Below the pieces are notes generated by a model, which saw nothing but the letters and a program-made list of their open reading frames with translations, had not been told where the DNA came from and made no database searches. From the NCBI GenBank assembly GCA_029262065.1, contig JAJDAC010000002.1:1-64000 (forward strand): a stretch of DNA of 64,000 nucleotides, read 5' to 3'. Position numbers and translations under genes: made by a program. This DNA comes from Candidatus Krumholzibacteriota bacterium (lineage in GTDB: Bacteria; Krumholzibacteriota; Krumholzibacteriia; JAJRXK01). Shown here piece after piece: positions 43,953 to 54,500 of the stretch; within the stretch, counting starts at the first letter, position 1; the number at the start of each line of letters is the position of its first letter.

Positions 43953-46900
43953 CGGCTTCGTTTACCTCGCCCGGCGTTTCCATTTCCAGGAAATTGCGGG
44001 CCTCATCGGGTGAGAGCAGTTCGATATCGCCGAGCAGCGTTTCAAGCTCGGCGATTTCGTCATCGGGGACGGAATCCTTCTCGATACGAGAAGCCAACTG
44101 GGCCACGGTAGGTGCCTCAAACAGCACGCTCAATGCGAGCTCTACCTGGAACTGCTTGCGCAGGCGTGACACAAGCTGGATGGCCAGCAACGAGTTGCCA
44201 CCCAGATCGAAGAAGTTCTCTTCGCGCCCAATGGGCGCAATGCCAAACAGGTCTTCCCAGACGCTGGCGATTGCGCGTTCGCGTTCGTCTTCGGCCAACA
44301 CCACGTCGCGATCGGACATGCCCACGTTCGAGGACTTGTCGAGCTCCTGCAGGAATCGATCGGCGCTGAACGCCGTGGGCTGCTCCACCAGAACATTGAA
44401 GTCGTGCGTGGACACGATGACCTGCGGCAACGCCGCGCCCAGGACACGCTCGAGCGCATCGATCCCCTCGCCGGTATCCAGGCCGTATTTGTCGCGCATC
44501 TCGGCCACCAACGATTGCATCTGGGGGCTGGCTTCCTTCAGCGCGGGGTCGTCGGCCTGTCGCCAAGGAGACCAGTCGATCGATATCACCCGCTCGCCGA
44601 CCAACGTGGCCGATTGCGCCACGGCATCCAGGTAGGCGTTGGCGGCGCAGGCATCGACCTGACCGAACGCCCCCGTGATCGATACGGTCGACGAAAACAG
44701 CACCAGGAAATCCAGATTCTCCCCGTCGAGAACTCCCAACAACGTGCGCGTTGCATCAACTTTGGGAGCAAACACCGCCGCAACCATCTCGTCGGTCTTC
44801 AACTGTATGAGTCCCTGCCCCAAGCCCTCGGCCGCGTGTATGACGCCGTGCAGTCCACCGTGCGAAACGCGCGCCGCACGAACCGCACCCTGAACCGACG
44901 ACGCATCGGACCAGCGCACGTGGTGGATCGAGACCGAACAGCCACGCTGCTCCACCGCCTGCAGTCTCTTGATCTGGGCCTGTCGCGCCGGATCCAAGCC
45001 GGCCTCCGACCAGTTCTCGCGGATCGGAACCTCACCGGATTCAAGCCACGCGATCGATGCGGCGCCGCGGGCCGCAAGCTGCTCGATGACCGCCAGCACC
45101 GGATCGCGTGGCGAACCGGTAACCAGATAGCTGCCCCCCGCACGCACCACCGCACGGTCCGACGGTTCCAGCGGCGCGGGCTCGTAGGTCGGCCGCCAGC
45201 GCTGTCCGTGGCGGAAGGCCCAGGTTTCCGACGCCGCCGGCAATCGAAGCTGCGCCAACACCAGCTCCTGGCGGTGCGAATCGGTCATGTCCAGATCAAG
45301 AACCCGGCACATCACATTCGCGGTTTCCTGCGGCAATACCTTGCACGGACCCAACAGCGTGGACCGGGACGGTGTGAGCTCTTCGTGGCCCAACACCGAG
45401 TACAGGCCGCGGGTAACCACTTCGACGCGTACGGTCTGATCGTCGGTCAGGTCCGCCAATACCTGTCCCAATTTCAACAGGCTTCCAAAGCCACGCCTTT
45501 GCAGCAGGGCGTGGTCGAGGTCGTCCCCCATCGACCACAAATGGACGATGGCCCGGGGAAGCTCGCCAGCCTGATCGAACACGCGCTGCAGGTGATCCCG
45601 ATCGTCGCAGGTGACCGTGAAGTCGTCGTCACCGCGCCGATCGAAACGCGCCCCGGCCTGAACCACCAAAACGCGCCGTGCGCGCGTGCGAAGATCCTCT
45701 ACGATCGCCCGCCCCATTTCGGACCCGTCGTCCAGTACCATCCAGCAATCCGGCGGTGTCGGATCGGCGGCGGCCTGCGATGGAGGCACACCGCGTTGCC
45801 AACTTGGTACATAGAACCAATCGCGCGGCTCGGCGCGCGGCGAGAAGTCCACCGGCCCCGCTTGCAGTTCCGCACGCTCGATCCAATACCGTTTGTGTTG
45901 AAACGGATAGGTGGGGACCGAAGCCAACCGTCGCCCATTGCCCGCACCGAATTTTCCGAGTTCCATAGGGACACCGTTGGCCCACAATTGGCCCATGGCT
46001 TCGTTCAGTACCCGAACGTCGTCGTCGTCGCGGCGAGGATGGCGCATCGTGGAAACGGCCGGTGCAGCCAGCCTTTCGGTGGGCCATTGACCCAGCAACG
46101 AAGTCAGGGACTCGCCGGGCCCGACTTCCAATGCAATCAGGTCGCCTTCGTCCAGCAGCAGATCCACGCCCTGCCGGAAGCGAACCCCTTGGCGTAGGTG
46201 CTGAGCCCAATAGTCGGGATCCATCGCCTCGGCGTCGGTAATCCAGGTGCCGGTGACGTTCGAGACGAATCGCTGCCGCGGTCGTGAACGTGCTGCCGCT
46301 GACACTTTCTGGCGAAACGGATCCAGAATAGGATCCATCATGGCCGTGTGGAACGCGTGCGAAGTGTGCAGCGGACGCGTCTCGATACCCGCCTCACCCA
46401 ATCGCTGCTCCAATCGGCCAACGGCCTCGGTCGCTCCGGCCACGGCGCACAGTTCGGGCGAGTTGTAACTGGCAATGGCGACCGAATCGTCCAGGTGCGT
46501 GACCAGCTCGGACTCGCTGAGAGGCACCGCCAACATCCGGCCGGGCGGCATACTTTGCATGAGTCGCCCACGCTCGGCCACCAGAACCAAGGCGTCTTCC
46601 AGCGAGAACACGCCCGCCAGGCACGCGGCCACGTACTCACCAATCGAATGCCCCAGCATGGCATGCGGTTCGAGCCCGGCGTCCAACAGCAGGCGAGCCA
46701 TCGCATACTCCACGGCGAACAACGCCGGCTGCGTGTACTGCGTTTGGCGCAGCCGGTCCGTATCCTCACCGTTGGAAGCCAGTACCAGTTCTTGCAGATC
46801 TACGTCGAGGTGAGGCCGCAGGATCTCGCGGCAGTCCTGAAACGTGCGGTCGAAGGCGGGCACGCGCTCGATCAACGATCGCGCCATCCCCGCGTATTGC

Positions 46901-48513
46901 GCTCCCTGACCGGGAAAGAGGAAGGCCAACCGCGGCGAAGACAACCGGCGGCGAATGCGTGGACGCCCAGACAGCCGCTTGACGGCATCCTGCGTATCGG
47001 TGGCGGCGATGGCGGCGCCATGCGACAACCAGGTGCGCCCGTCGCGCAAGGTCGTGGCTACATCGGCCAGTGATGACGTGGCACCCTCACCCTCCAGGAA
47101 CGCAGCCAACTGCACCGCCGATGCGTTGACCGCGTCGACGGTCGCGCCCGACAACAACAGTACTTCGGGAGCCGCGGTATCCACACGATGCGACGAGGCT
47201 GCCGCAGCAGGCGGGCCTTCAATGACGACGTGGGCGTTCGTGCCGCCCATACCAAAGCTACTGATACCCGCCCGACGTGGGTGGTCGGTCCAATCACGTA
47301 GTTGGGTGTTCACGTAGAAGGGACTGTTGGCAAAGTCGATTTCGGCGTTCGGGGTTTCGTAGTGCAAACTGGGCGGAATCTCGCCGTGCTGCACGGCGAG
47401 CACGGCCTTGATGAATCCCGTGACGCCGGCGGCGGCATCCAGATGCCCCAGGTTGGTCTTCACCGAACCCAACGCGCAGTACTGGGTTCGCGAGGTATCA
47501 AAAGCCTGCTTCAGCGCCGCCACCTCGATGGGATCGCCCAGCGCGGTGCCGGTACCGTGCGCCTCGATCATGCCCACGGTATCGGCATCCACATCGGCCA
47601 GAGCGAGGGCCTCGGCGATGACTTCGGCCTGCCCGTCGACACTGGGAGCGGTGAAACCCACTTTGTTGGAGCCATCGTTGTTGATGGCGCTTCCCCGCAC
47701 TATCGCCAGAATGGGATCCTCCTCGGCCTGGGCATCTTCCAGGCGGCGAAGTACCACAACTCCCACTCCACTGCCGTTCAGTGTCCCCTGCGCGTTGGCA
47801 TCGAAGGCGCGGCACGTTCCATCGGGCGAGGTGATGCCGCCCTCCACGTATTGGTACCCATCGACCTCGGGCACGCGTACCGAAACACCGCCAGCCAGCG
47901 CTACATCACACTCCTGCGACAGCAGGCTCTGCACCGCCAGGTGAATGGACACCAGTGAAGTGGAACACGCCGTTTGAACGTCGAAGCTGGGACCGCGCAG
48001 GTTCAACTTGTAGGACACCATCGTGGTCAGGAAATCGGCCTCGTTGCCCAGATCAAGCGCCAGCCCACCCATGGTCTGCGACAGATCGGGTTGCGAGCGA
48101 AGATTCCGGGCCAGGTAGCTATTGGGTCGGGACCCCGCGAACACGCCGATGCGGCCGTCGAAACGCTGGGGATCGAGGGCCGCCGATTCCAGTGCCGCCC
48201 ACGCCGACTCCAGGAACAGGCGATGCTGGGGATCCATGAGCTCGGCTTCGCGCGGCGTGAAACCAAAGAGCTTGGCATCGAATTCCTCGGTTCCCTCGAG
48301 AAATCCGCGCGCCTTGACGTAGTCGGATTCGCGCAGGAGTCCGGGCGAAACCCCAGCCGCGATCAGCTCATCGTCCTCGAAGTGACGGATGGACTCGACC
48401 GCCGAGCGCAGGTTGGCCCAGAGCTCGGCCACCGACGCGGCGCCAGGAAAGCGCCCCGCCATACCCACTACGGCGATGCAACCGACACCTTCGGGAGATT
48501 CCACGTCGCTCAT
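43945..48513 (-). CDS. Type I PKS module: KS-AT-(inactive KR)-ACP, malonyl type
   Basis: 1522 residues; ATG at 48513 overlaps the NRPS stop as ATGA. KS spans about 10-430, with Cys in T-A-C-S-T-S near 181, E-A-H-G-T-G-T and K-T-N-L-G-H all intact. AT covers about 530-830, with G-H-S-I-G-E-Y near 622 and H-A-F-H near 720, the malonyl-CoA signature. A KR-like region lies at about 1110-1350. Its NADPH loop reads V-T-G-S-P-R-D-P and the active-site Tyr is replaced: G-Q-V-D-A-C-A-A-N stands where G-Q-x-x-Y-A-A-A-N is expected. It is therefore predicted inactive, leaving a beta-keto group. ACP has D-L-G-G-N-S-L near 1436. The tail L-L-S-P-D-E-A-R-N-F-L-E looks like a docking element. Confidence 0.93.
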   Translation of the reverse strand: MSDVESPEGVGCIAVVGMAGRFPGAASVAELWANLRSAVESIRHFEDDELIAAGVSPGLLRESDYVKARGFLEGTEEFDAKLFGFTPREAELMDPQHRLFLESAWAALESAALDPQRFDGRIGVFAGSRPNSYLARNLRSQPDLSQTMGGLALDLGNEADFLTTMVSYKLNLRGPSFDVQTACSTSLVSIHLAVQSLLSQECDVALAGGVSVRVPEVDGYQYVEGGITSPDGTCRAFDANAQGTLNGSGVGVVVLRRLEDAQAEEDPILAIVRGSAINNDGSNKVGFTAPSVDGQAEVIAEALALADVDADTVGMIEAHGTGTALGDPIEVAALKQAFDTSRTQYCALGSVKTNLGHLDAAAGVTGFIKAVLAVQHGEIPPSLHYETPNAEIDFANSPFYVNTQLRDWTDHPRRAGISSFGMGGTNAHVVIEGPPAAAASSHRVDTAAPEVLLLSGATVDAVNASAVQLAAFLEGEGATSSLADVATTLRDGRTWLSHGAAIAATDTQDAVKRLSGRPRIRRRLSSPRLAFLFPGQGAQYAGMARSLIERVPAFDRTFQDCREILRPHLDVDLQELVLASNGEDTDRLRQTQYTQPALFAVEYAMARLLLDAGLEPHAMLGHSIGEYVAACLAGVFSLEDALVLVAERGRLMQSMPPGRMLAVPLSESELVTHLDDSVAIASYNSPELCAVAGATEAVGRLEQRLGEAGIETRPLHTSHAFHTAMMDPILDPFRQKVSAAARSRPRQRFVSNVTGTWITDAEAMDPDYWAQHLRQGVRFRQGVDLLLDEGDLIALEVGPGESLTSLLGQWPTERLAAPAVSTMRHPRRDDDDVRVLNEAMGQLWANGVPMELGKFGAGNGRRLASVPTYPFQHKRYWIERAELQAGPVDFSPRAEPRDWFYVPSWQRGVPPSQAAADPTPPDCWMVLDDGSEMGRAIVEDLRTRARRVLVVQAGARFDRRGDDDFTVTCDDRDHLQRVFDQAGELPRAIVHLWSMGDDLDHALLQRRGFGSLLKLGQVLADLTDDQTVRVEVVTRGLYSVLGHEELTPSRSTLLGPCKVLPQETANVMCRVLDLDMTDSHRQELVLAQLRLPAASETWAFRHGQRWRPTYEPAPLEPSDRAVVRAGGSYLVTGSPRDPVLAVIEQLAARGAASIAWLESGEVPIRENWSEAGLDPARQAQIKRLQAVEQRGCSVSIHHVRWSDASSVQGAVRAARVSHGGLHGVIHAAEGLGQGLIQLKTDEMVAAVFAPKVDATRTLLGVLDGENLDFLVLFSSTVSITGAFGQVDACAANAYLDAVAQSATLVGERVISIDWSPWRQADDPALKEASPQMQSLVAEMRDKYGLDTGEGIDALERVLGAALPQVIVSTHDFNVLVEQPTAFSADRFLQELDKSSNVGMSDRDVVLAEDERERAIASVWEDLFGIAPIGREENFFDLGGNSLLAIQLVSRLRKQFQVELALSVLFEAPTVAQLASRIEKDSVPDDEIAELETLLGDIELLSPDEARNFLEMETPGEVNEADG

Positions 48514-51500
48514 TCGGATTCCACGGAGTCCTTGGGGCCACGGCGGCCACCGCCCCGCCGTCGCAGAAGGGCGCGGCGGGCCGCGCCCCGGTCACGTCCG
48601 ACGCTGGCGGCCCGACCCGTATCCACCGCCTGGTCAAGGCGTCGGGCCAACGACCGTATCGTCGGAAACTGAAACAATTCTACCACGGACAGTTCCCTGG
48701 CAAAGGCCTCAGCCAAACGCGCCTGCGCCTGGATCATGAGCAGGGAGTTTCCGCCCAGATCGAAGAAGTTGTCCTTGGCACCAATCTCGGCCACTCCGAG
48801 CAGATCCCGCCATACCGCGGCGATTGTCTGCTCCGTGACATTGGATACCGCGACATATTCCGCGGTCGCCAGTGCACGATCCTCGGGCGGGCGCGGCAAC
48901 GCCTGGCGGTCGAGTTTGCCGTTGGGGTCAAGCGGCAGACGCTCCAGCTCAACAATGTGGCCCGGCACCAGGAAGTCCGGCAGCTCGCCGGCCAGACGCT
49001 GCCGCACGTCGGCCATGGTCGAAGCCGGATGGCTGGCATCGGCCACCACGTACGCCACCAGGCCGCGGCCGGCGGCAAGGTCCGACCTGACCACTACCGC
49101 ACACGACTTTATGGCCGGATCATTCAACAGCACCGACTCGACCTCCCCCGGCTCGATCCGGAATCCCCGTACCTTCACCTGACGGTCGGAGCGTCCCAGG
49201 AATTCGAGGGTACGGTCGCCGCGCCAGCGCACGCGATCCCCGGTACGGTAGCGACGGCCGCCGGGCACGGTGGGGTCGGGGACGAATCGCTCAGCCGTCA
49301 GACCGGCCTGGCCCAGGTAGCCTCGGGCCACACCGGGGCCACCTATATATAGTTCGCCCGGAACACCAACCGGGACGGGGCTGCCGATCGCGTCCAGGAC
49401 GGCCACATGCGTGTGAGCGATCGGACGGCCGATGGGCACCGGGCGCGTAACGGCGTCAACACTGTCCATTCGATGGCACACGGCAAATGTCGTGGTTTCG
49501 GTGGGACCGTATCCATTGATCACCGAGCAACCAGGCACCTCAAGCAGCACCCGTTCGACGCGGTCGGCCGACAACACGTCGCCACCGGCCAGCACCTGTC
49601 GCACTCCGCGCAGAACCTGAGGGTCGTGGTCGACCACTTCGTGGAACAGCCCGGCCGTGAGCCAGAGCGTGGAGACCGTGTGGTCTTTGAGAACCCGGCG
49701 CAGGCCGGTTGGCGTTGCCATCTCGTCGGGGTAGATCACCAGGGCGGCACCGTTCAACAGTGGTGCCCACAGCTCGAAGGTGGAGCCGTCGAACGAAGTT
49801 GGCGCGAGCAACAGGACCCGCTCGTGCTCGGCCAGACTGAAATAGTCGTTCTTGGCCACCAACCGCACGACCGACTGCTGCGCCGTGGCCGTACCCTTGG
49901 GTCGACCGGTCGAACCCGACGTGAACATGACGTAGGCCAGATCAAGACCGGTGGTGGTCACGGCAGGACGGGTGGCCGGCGTACCGACCGGCGCCGTATC
50001 GGAGATGGACAGAGTAGGTATGACGTGGGGCAGCTCGATGGCCTTCGTCGACGCGTCCACGATCACCAGGTCCAGCGGAACGTCCTGTATCATGGCCGAC
50101 AGTCGCGCCACGGGGTACGTCGCGTCCAAGGGCACGTAGGCGGCTCCGGCCTTGAGTACCGCCAGGACGGCCACCACGAACTCGCGCGAACGCGGCAGGC
50201 AGATTCCCACCTTTGAACCACGAACCACCCCGCTGGAAATCAACGCATGCGCCCACGCATTCGCCCGTTCATCCAACTGCTGGTAACTGAGCGTTCCCCG
50301 TGCGTCGACGATCGCAGTGGTAAGCGGCGCGGCATCCACCTGCGCCTGGAACCGTGCGACCAGGCCCACTTCGAAATCCAACGGCGGTAGTGCACCCTGC
50401 CCGTCGACCACGGTAGCCGCAATCTGCTGGGTCGGGGCCATCGCAATCGAACCCAAGGGTTCGTAGGGCGACTGCGCAATGTTCCTGGCCATGGTTGTCA
50501 AGAACGAGCCCCAGCGTTCAACCGTGGCGCGTTCGAACAGGTTTCGATCGAACTCCAGGCGCCCGGGCCAGGTGCTGCCGCCACCGCGATCCAGGCTGAA
50601 CACCAGATCGAACTTCGAGCTGTCGGTATCGAGGAAACGAGCGGTAACGGTGGAGTCGCCCAATTTGCGTTTGCCCAGCGGGGCATCCTGCAGCGTGAAC
50701 ATCACCTGGGCCAACGGAGGCCGACTGGTATCCCGATCGGGCTCTTGCTGATCGACTACCTCCGAGAAGGGAAGATCCTGGTGGGCGAGCGCATCGAGCA
50801 CCGCCCGTCGGGTCCTGGCCAGATTCTCGAGAAACGGTTGCGTCGGGTCGACGCTGGATCGAATCGCCGCCGTATTCAGAATACAACCCACCATGCGTTC
50901 CAGTTCGGGCCGGTCGCGTCGCACCACGGGTATCCCCACGGCAAAGTCATCCTGATCGGCAAGACGCTGTAGCAACGCCCGAAATACGGTGAGGAACACC
51001 ATGAACGGAGTGGCATCAACATCGCGACCCAACGCTTCCAACGCACGGGCCGCAATTGGTTGCAGTTCGAATTCCACGACGTCGCCCTCGAAACCCTGGA
51101 CGGCGGGGCGAGGGAAATCCACCGGCAGATTCAGCGGCGCCAGTCCGGCCAGCGCCTGGGCCCAGTAGTTTCGTTGTCCATCCAATGACTGTGATCGCAG
51201 CCAGAATGAATAGTCCGAATACTGAACCGGTGGTATCGGCGGAGCATCGCGTCCCGCGATCTGCGATTCCAACGTAGTCAGAAGGTCATCGTAGAGGATG
51301 TCGACCGAGGACAGGTCCGCCACGATATGATGTAGCAGAATCAGAACGTATAGGTGCGCATCACTACGGGCGACGGCCACGCGTACGGGCACTTCAGAGT
51401 CGAGCTGGAACGGTTCCCGGGCCATGGCCCGAAACCGGGCCAGAACCTGCTGCGCATCGCCCGCCGCACACCACTGCCATGAAATTCTCGATGCGTCGTC

Positions 51501-54500
51501 CACCTCGATCCGAGGTTCTCCACCTACCGCCGGCATCCTGGTGCGAAGAACTTCGTGCATGCCAAATACGTGCAGCAACGCGCGGTGAATCTGATCGTCT
51601 TCGATATGGCTCGGCAACTCCACCAGCAACGGCACGTTGTAGGCGGGGTTGTCGGGTTGCCAGCGCTGCAGGAACCACAATCGCTCCTGCAACGGCGACA
51701 ACTCCCGCGCGCTGTCAGCATCGCGAGCCATGATGGAACTGGGAGCCGCATGTGCCGAACGTACACGAGCCGCGAGCTCTTCCACCGTGGGCGCGGCGAA
51801 GAATTCAGGCAACGTCACCTCAACGGCGTGCAACGCTCGTAAATGGGCCAAGAGCCGCGTGGCCAGCAAGGAGTGACCGCCCAGATCGAAGAAATCGTCC
51901 AGAGGACCCACGTGGTCCACCGAAAGCAACTCCTGCCACTGCTCGCGGATCGAGGCTTCCACTTGGTCACGCGGCTGGGTGACGTCGACCGCCGTAGCCG
52001 GCCGCGGATCGGGCAGTGCGTTGCGGGCTACCTTGCCGTTGGGATCCAGCGGTAGGGAGTCCATGGGGACCCACAGCGTGGGTATGAGGTAGCGAGGTAG
52101 GATGGTCGCGAGCGCCGCGCGATGTTTGGCGCCGCCGTCACCTGAATCCGGTGTTACATAGGCGACCAGTTGCTTCGTGCCGGTGGCATCGTCACGGGCG
52201 ACAACCACGGCCTGATCAACGAAGTCCAACTGGCGTAGAACGACCTCGACCTCACCGGGCTCTACCCGAAAGCCCCGGATCTTGACCTGATGGTCCGATC
52301 GGCCGAGAAACTCGAGGCTTCCGTCGGCACGGAATCGCGCTCGATCGCCAGTATCATATAAGCGTCCACCCGGACGATCAGCGTAGGGATTGGGCACGAA
52401 CCGGGCGGCCGTAAGTCGTGCATCGCGGGGGTACCCACGGGAAATTCCGTCACCGGCAACGTAGAGACGGCCCGCCAGCCCGACCGGCAGCGGGCGTAGC
52501 GCATCGTCGAGGACGTAGGCCTGACTGTTGCTGATGGGTCGGCCGATGGACACGGGATCGGTCACGTCTTCCAGTACCCGCATCACATGACAGCAACTGA
52601 AGGTGGTGTTCTCGGTGGGTCCATAGCCATTGATTACGGTGATGCCAGGTATGGCCGAGAGCACGCGCCGAACCGCGGCCGGTGACAACACGTCACCGCC
52701 GGCCAGAACCGTGCGCAGCGAGGCCAACGCCTGCACGTCTTCCTCGACGATCTGGTGGAACAACCCAGCGGTGAGCCACACGCTATCCACGTTGAACTGG
52801 GCGATGTGCCGAGCCAGACCCATGGCCGTGGGAACGTTTTCGGGGTGCACGACCAACCGGGCACCGTGCAGTAACGCGCCCCAGATCTCCAGGGTAGACG
52901 CGTCGAACGAGACCGGCGCCATGAACAACCAGGTCCGATCGATTCCGAAGTCGAGATAGTTGGCCCCATGCACCAGTCGCGTGACCGCGCGATGCGGCAC
53001 GGCCACACCCTTGGGCTGACCGGTCGAGCCCGACGTGAACATGATGTAGGCCAGCCGCTCAGGATGGACACGCGGTGCCACAAACTCCTGGCCGTGGAGC
53101 GATCGGGGCTGGCCCAGATCGAGCCAATGACAGGCATGGCGCAGCTCATGAACCAGCGGCGACGCTCGATGGATTCCGTGCCCCACCTGGGCATCGGCCA
53201 ACATCAGGGTCAGCCGTTCGCTTGGATAGGCCGGGTCGAGCGGCACGTAGCATCCACCGGCCTCGAGAACCGCCAACGCCGACACGACGAAATCTGCCGA
53301 CCGTGGCAGGAGCAGCGCCACACGATCTTCCGGCCCCAAACCCGCGGCTTGAAGCGACGTAGCCAGCTCCCGCACCTGCTGACGCAGCTCGCGGTACGTA
53401 ATCGTGGTTCCATCGGGCTCCACCACGGCCACACGCTGGGCATGGTCGCGGGCGACGGCGTCGAACTGCGCATGCAACGGCCGACCCGGTATCTCGCGAC
53501 GCGTTTGGTTCCATTGAACCAGCTGCTGCTTGCGCTCGGCTGATGTCGCCAGAGGAAATCCAAAGACACGCTGATTTTCCTCGCACACCAGCGTAGTCAG
53601 GGTTCGCAGGATCACATCGGCCCACCGCGCGGCCGTGTCGGCACGAAACAAGTCCGTGCAGAATTCCAGCGTGCCCGCGATCGAATCATCACGCTCGTCC
53701 AGGGAAAGCAATAGGTCGAACTTCGATGTTTCGTTGGTCACGAAACAACCGCTCATCCGCACGTTGCCCCGCTCACGTTCTTCCATGGGCACAGGTTGCA
53801 TGGTGAACATGGTCTGGAACAGCGGTGTGGCCGACGGATTGCGGCGGGGCTGGATGCGTTCGACCAGTACTTCCAGCGGAACATCAGCGTGCTCCATGGC
53901 GTCCAGTACGCGTCGCTTCACGCGGGCGGCGACGTTGGACAACGTAGGATCACCGGCCAGGTCGGTGCGAATCGCCAACGAGTTGAGAACCGGCCCCACT
54001 ACGTCGCGCATCTGCGACGATCGTCCTCCGGCGGCGGGAATGCCCACGGCGAAGTCGCGTTGCCCGCCAATTCTGGCCAACGCCACCTGGAACGCGGCGA
54101 GCACCGCCATGAACGCGGTGATTTCGTTGCGTTGACACCAGGCGCGCAACTCGCGGGTCAGTTCAGGTCCCAGGTCCACGCCGACTACGTCACCGCGGTG
54201 GCTTTGGATGGGTGGCCGTGGAAAGTCGCAGGGAAGCTCGAGCACGGGCAGACCCGTCAGTGCCTTGATCCAGTGACGCGCGGAAACATCCAGCAACCCG
54301 TCCCGCAACAGGCTTCTCTGCCACTCGACAAAGTCCGAGTACGCCAGCTCCGGAGACGCCGGCCGCGAAGAGCCCGACAAGGTGCCCAACAGGTCATCAA
54401 GAATCAAGTCCATCGACTGCAGATCGACCGCGATGTGATGCACGACGAGCAACAGATGATAGCGGTCGGGAGCCCGGAACAGGGTCACCCGCACGGGGGC

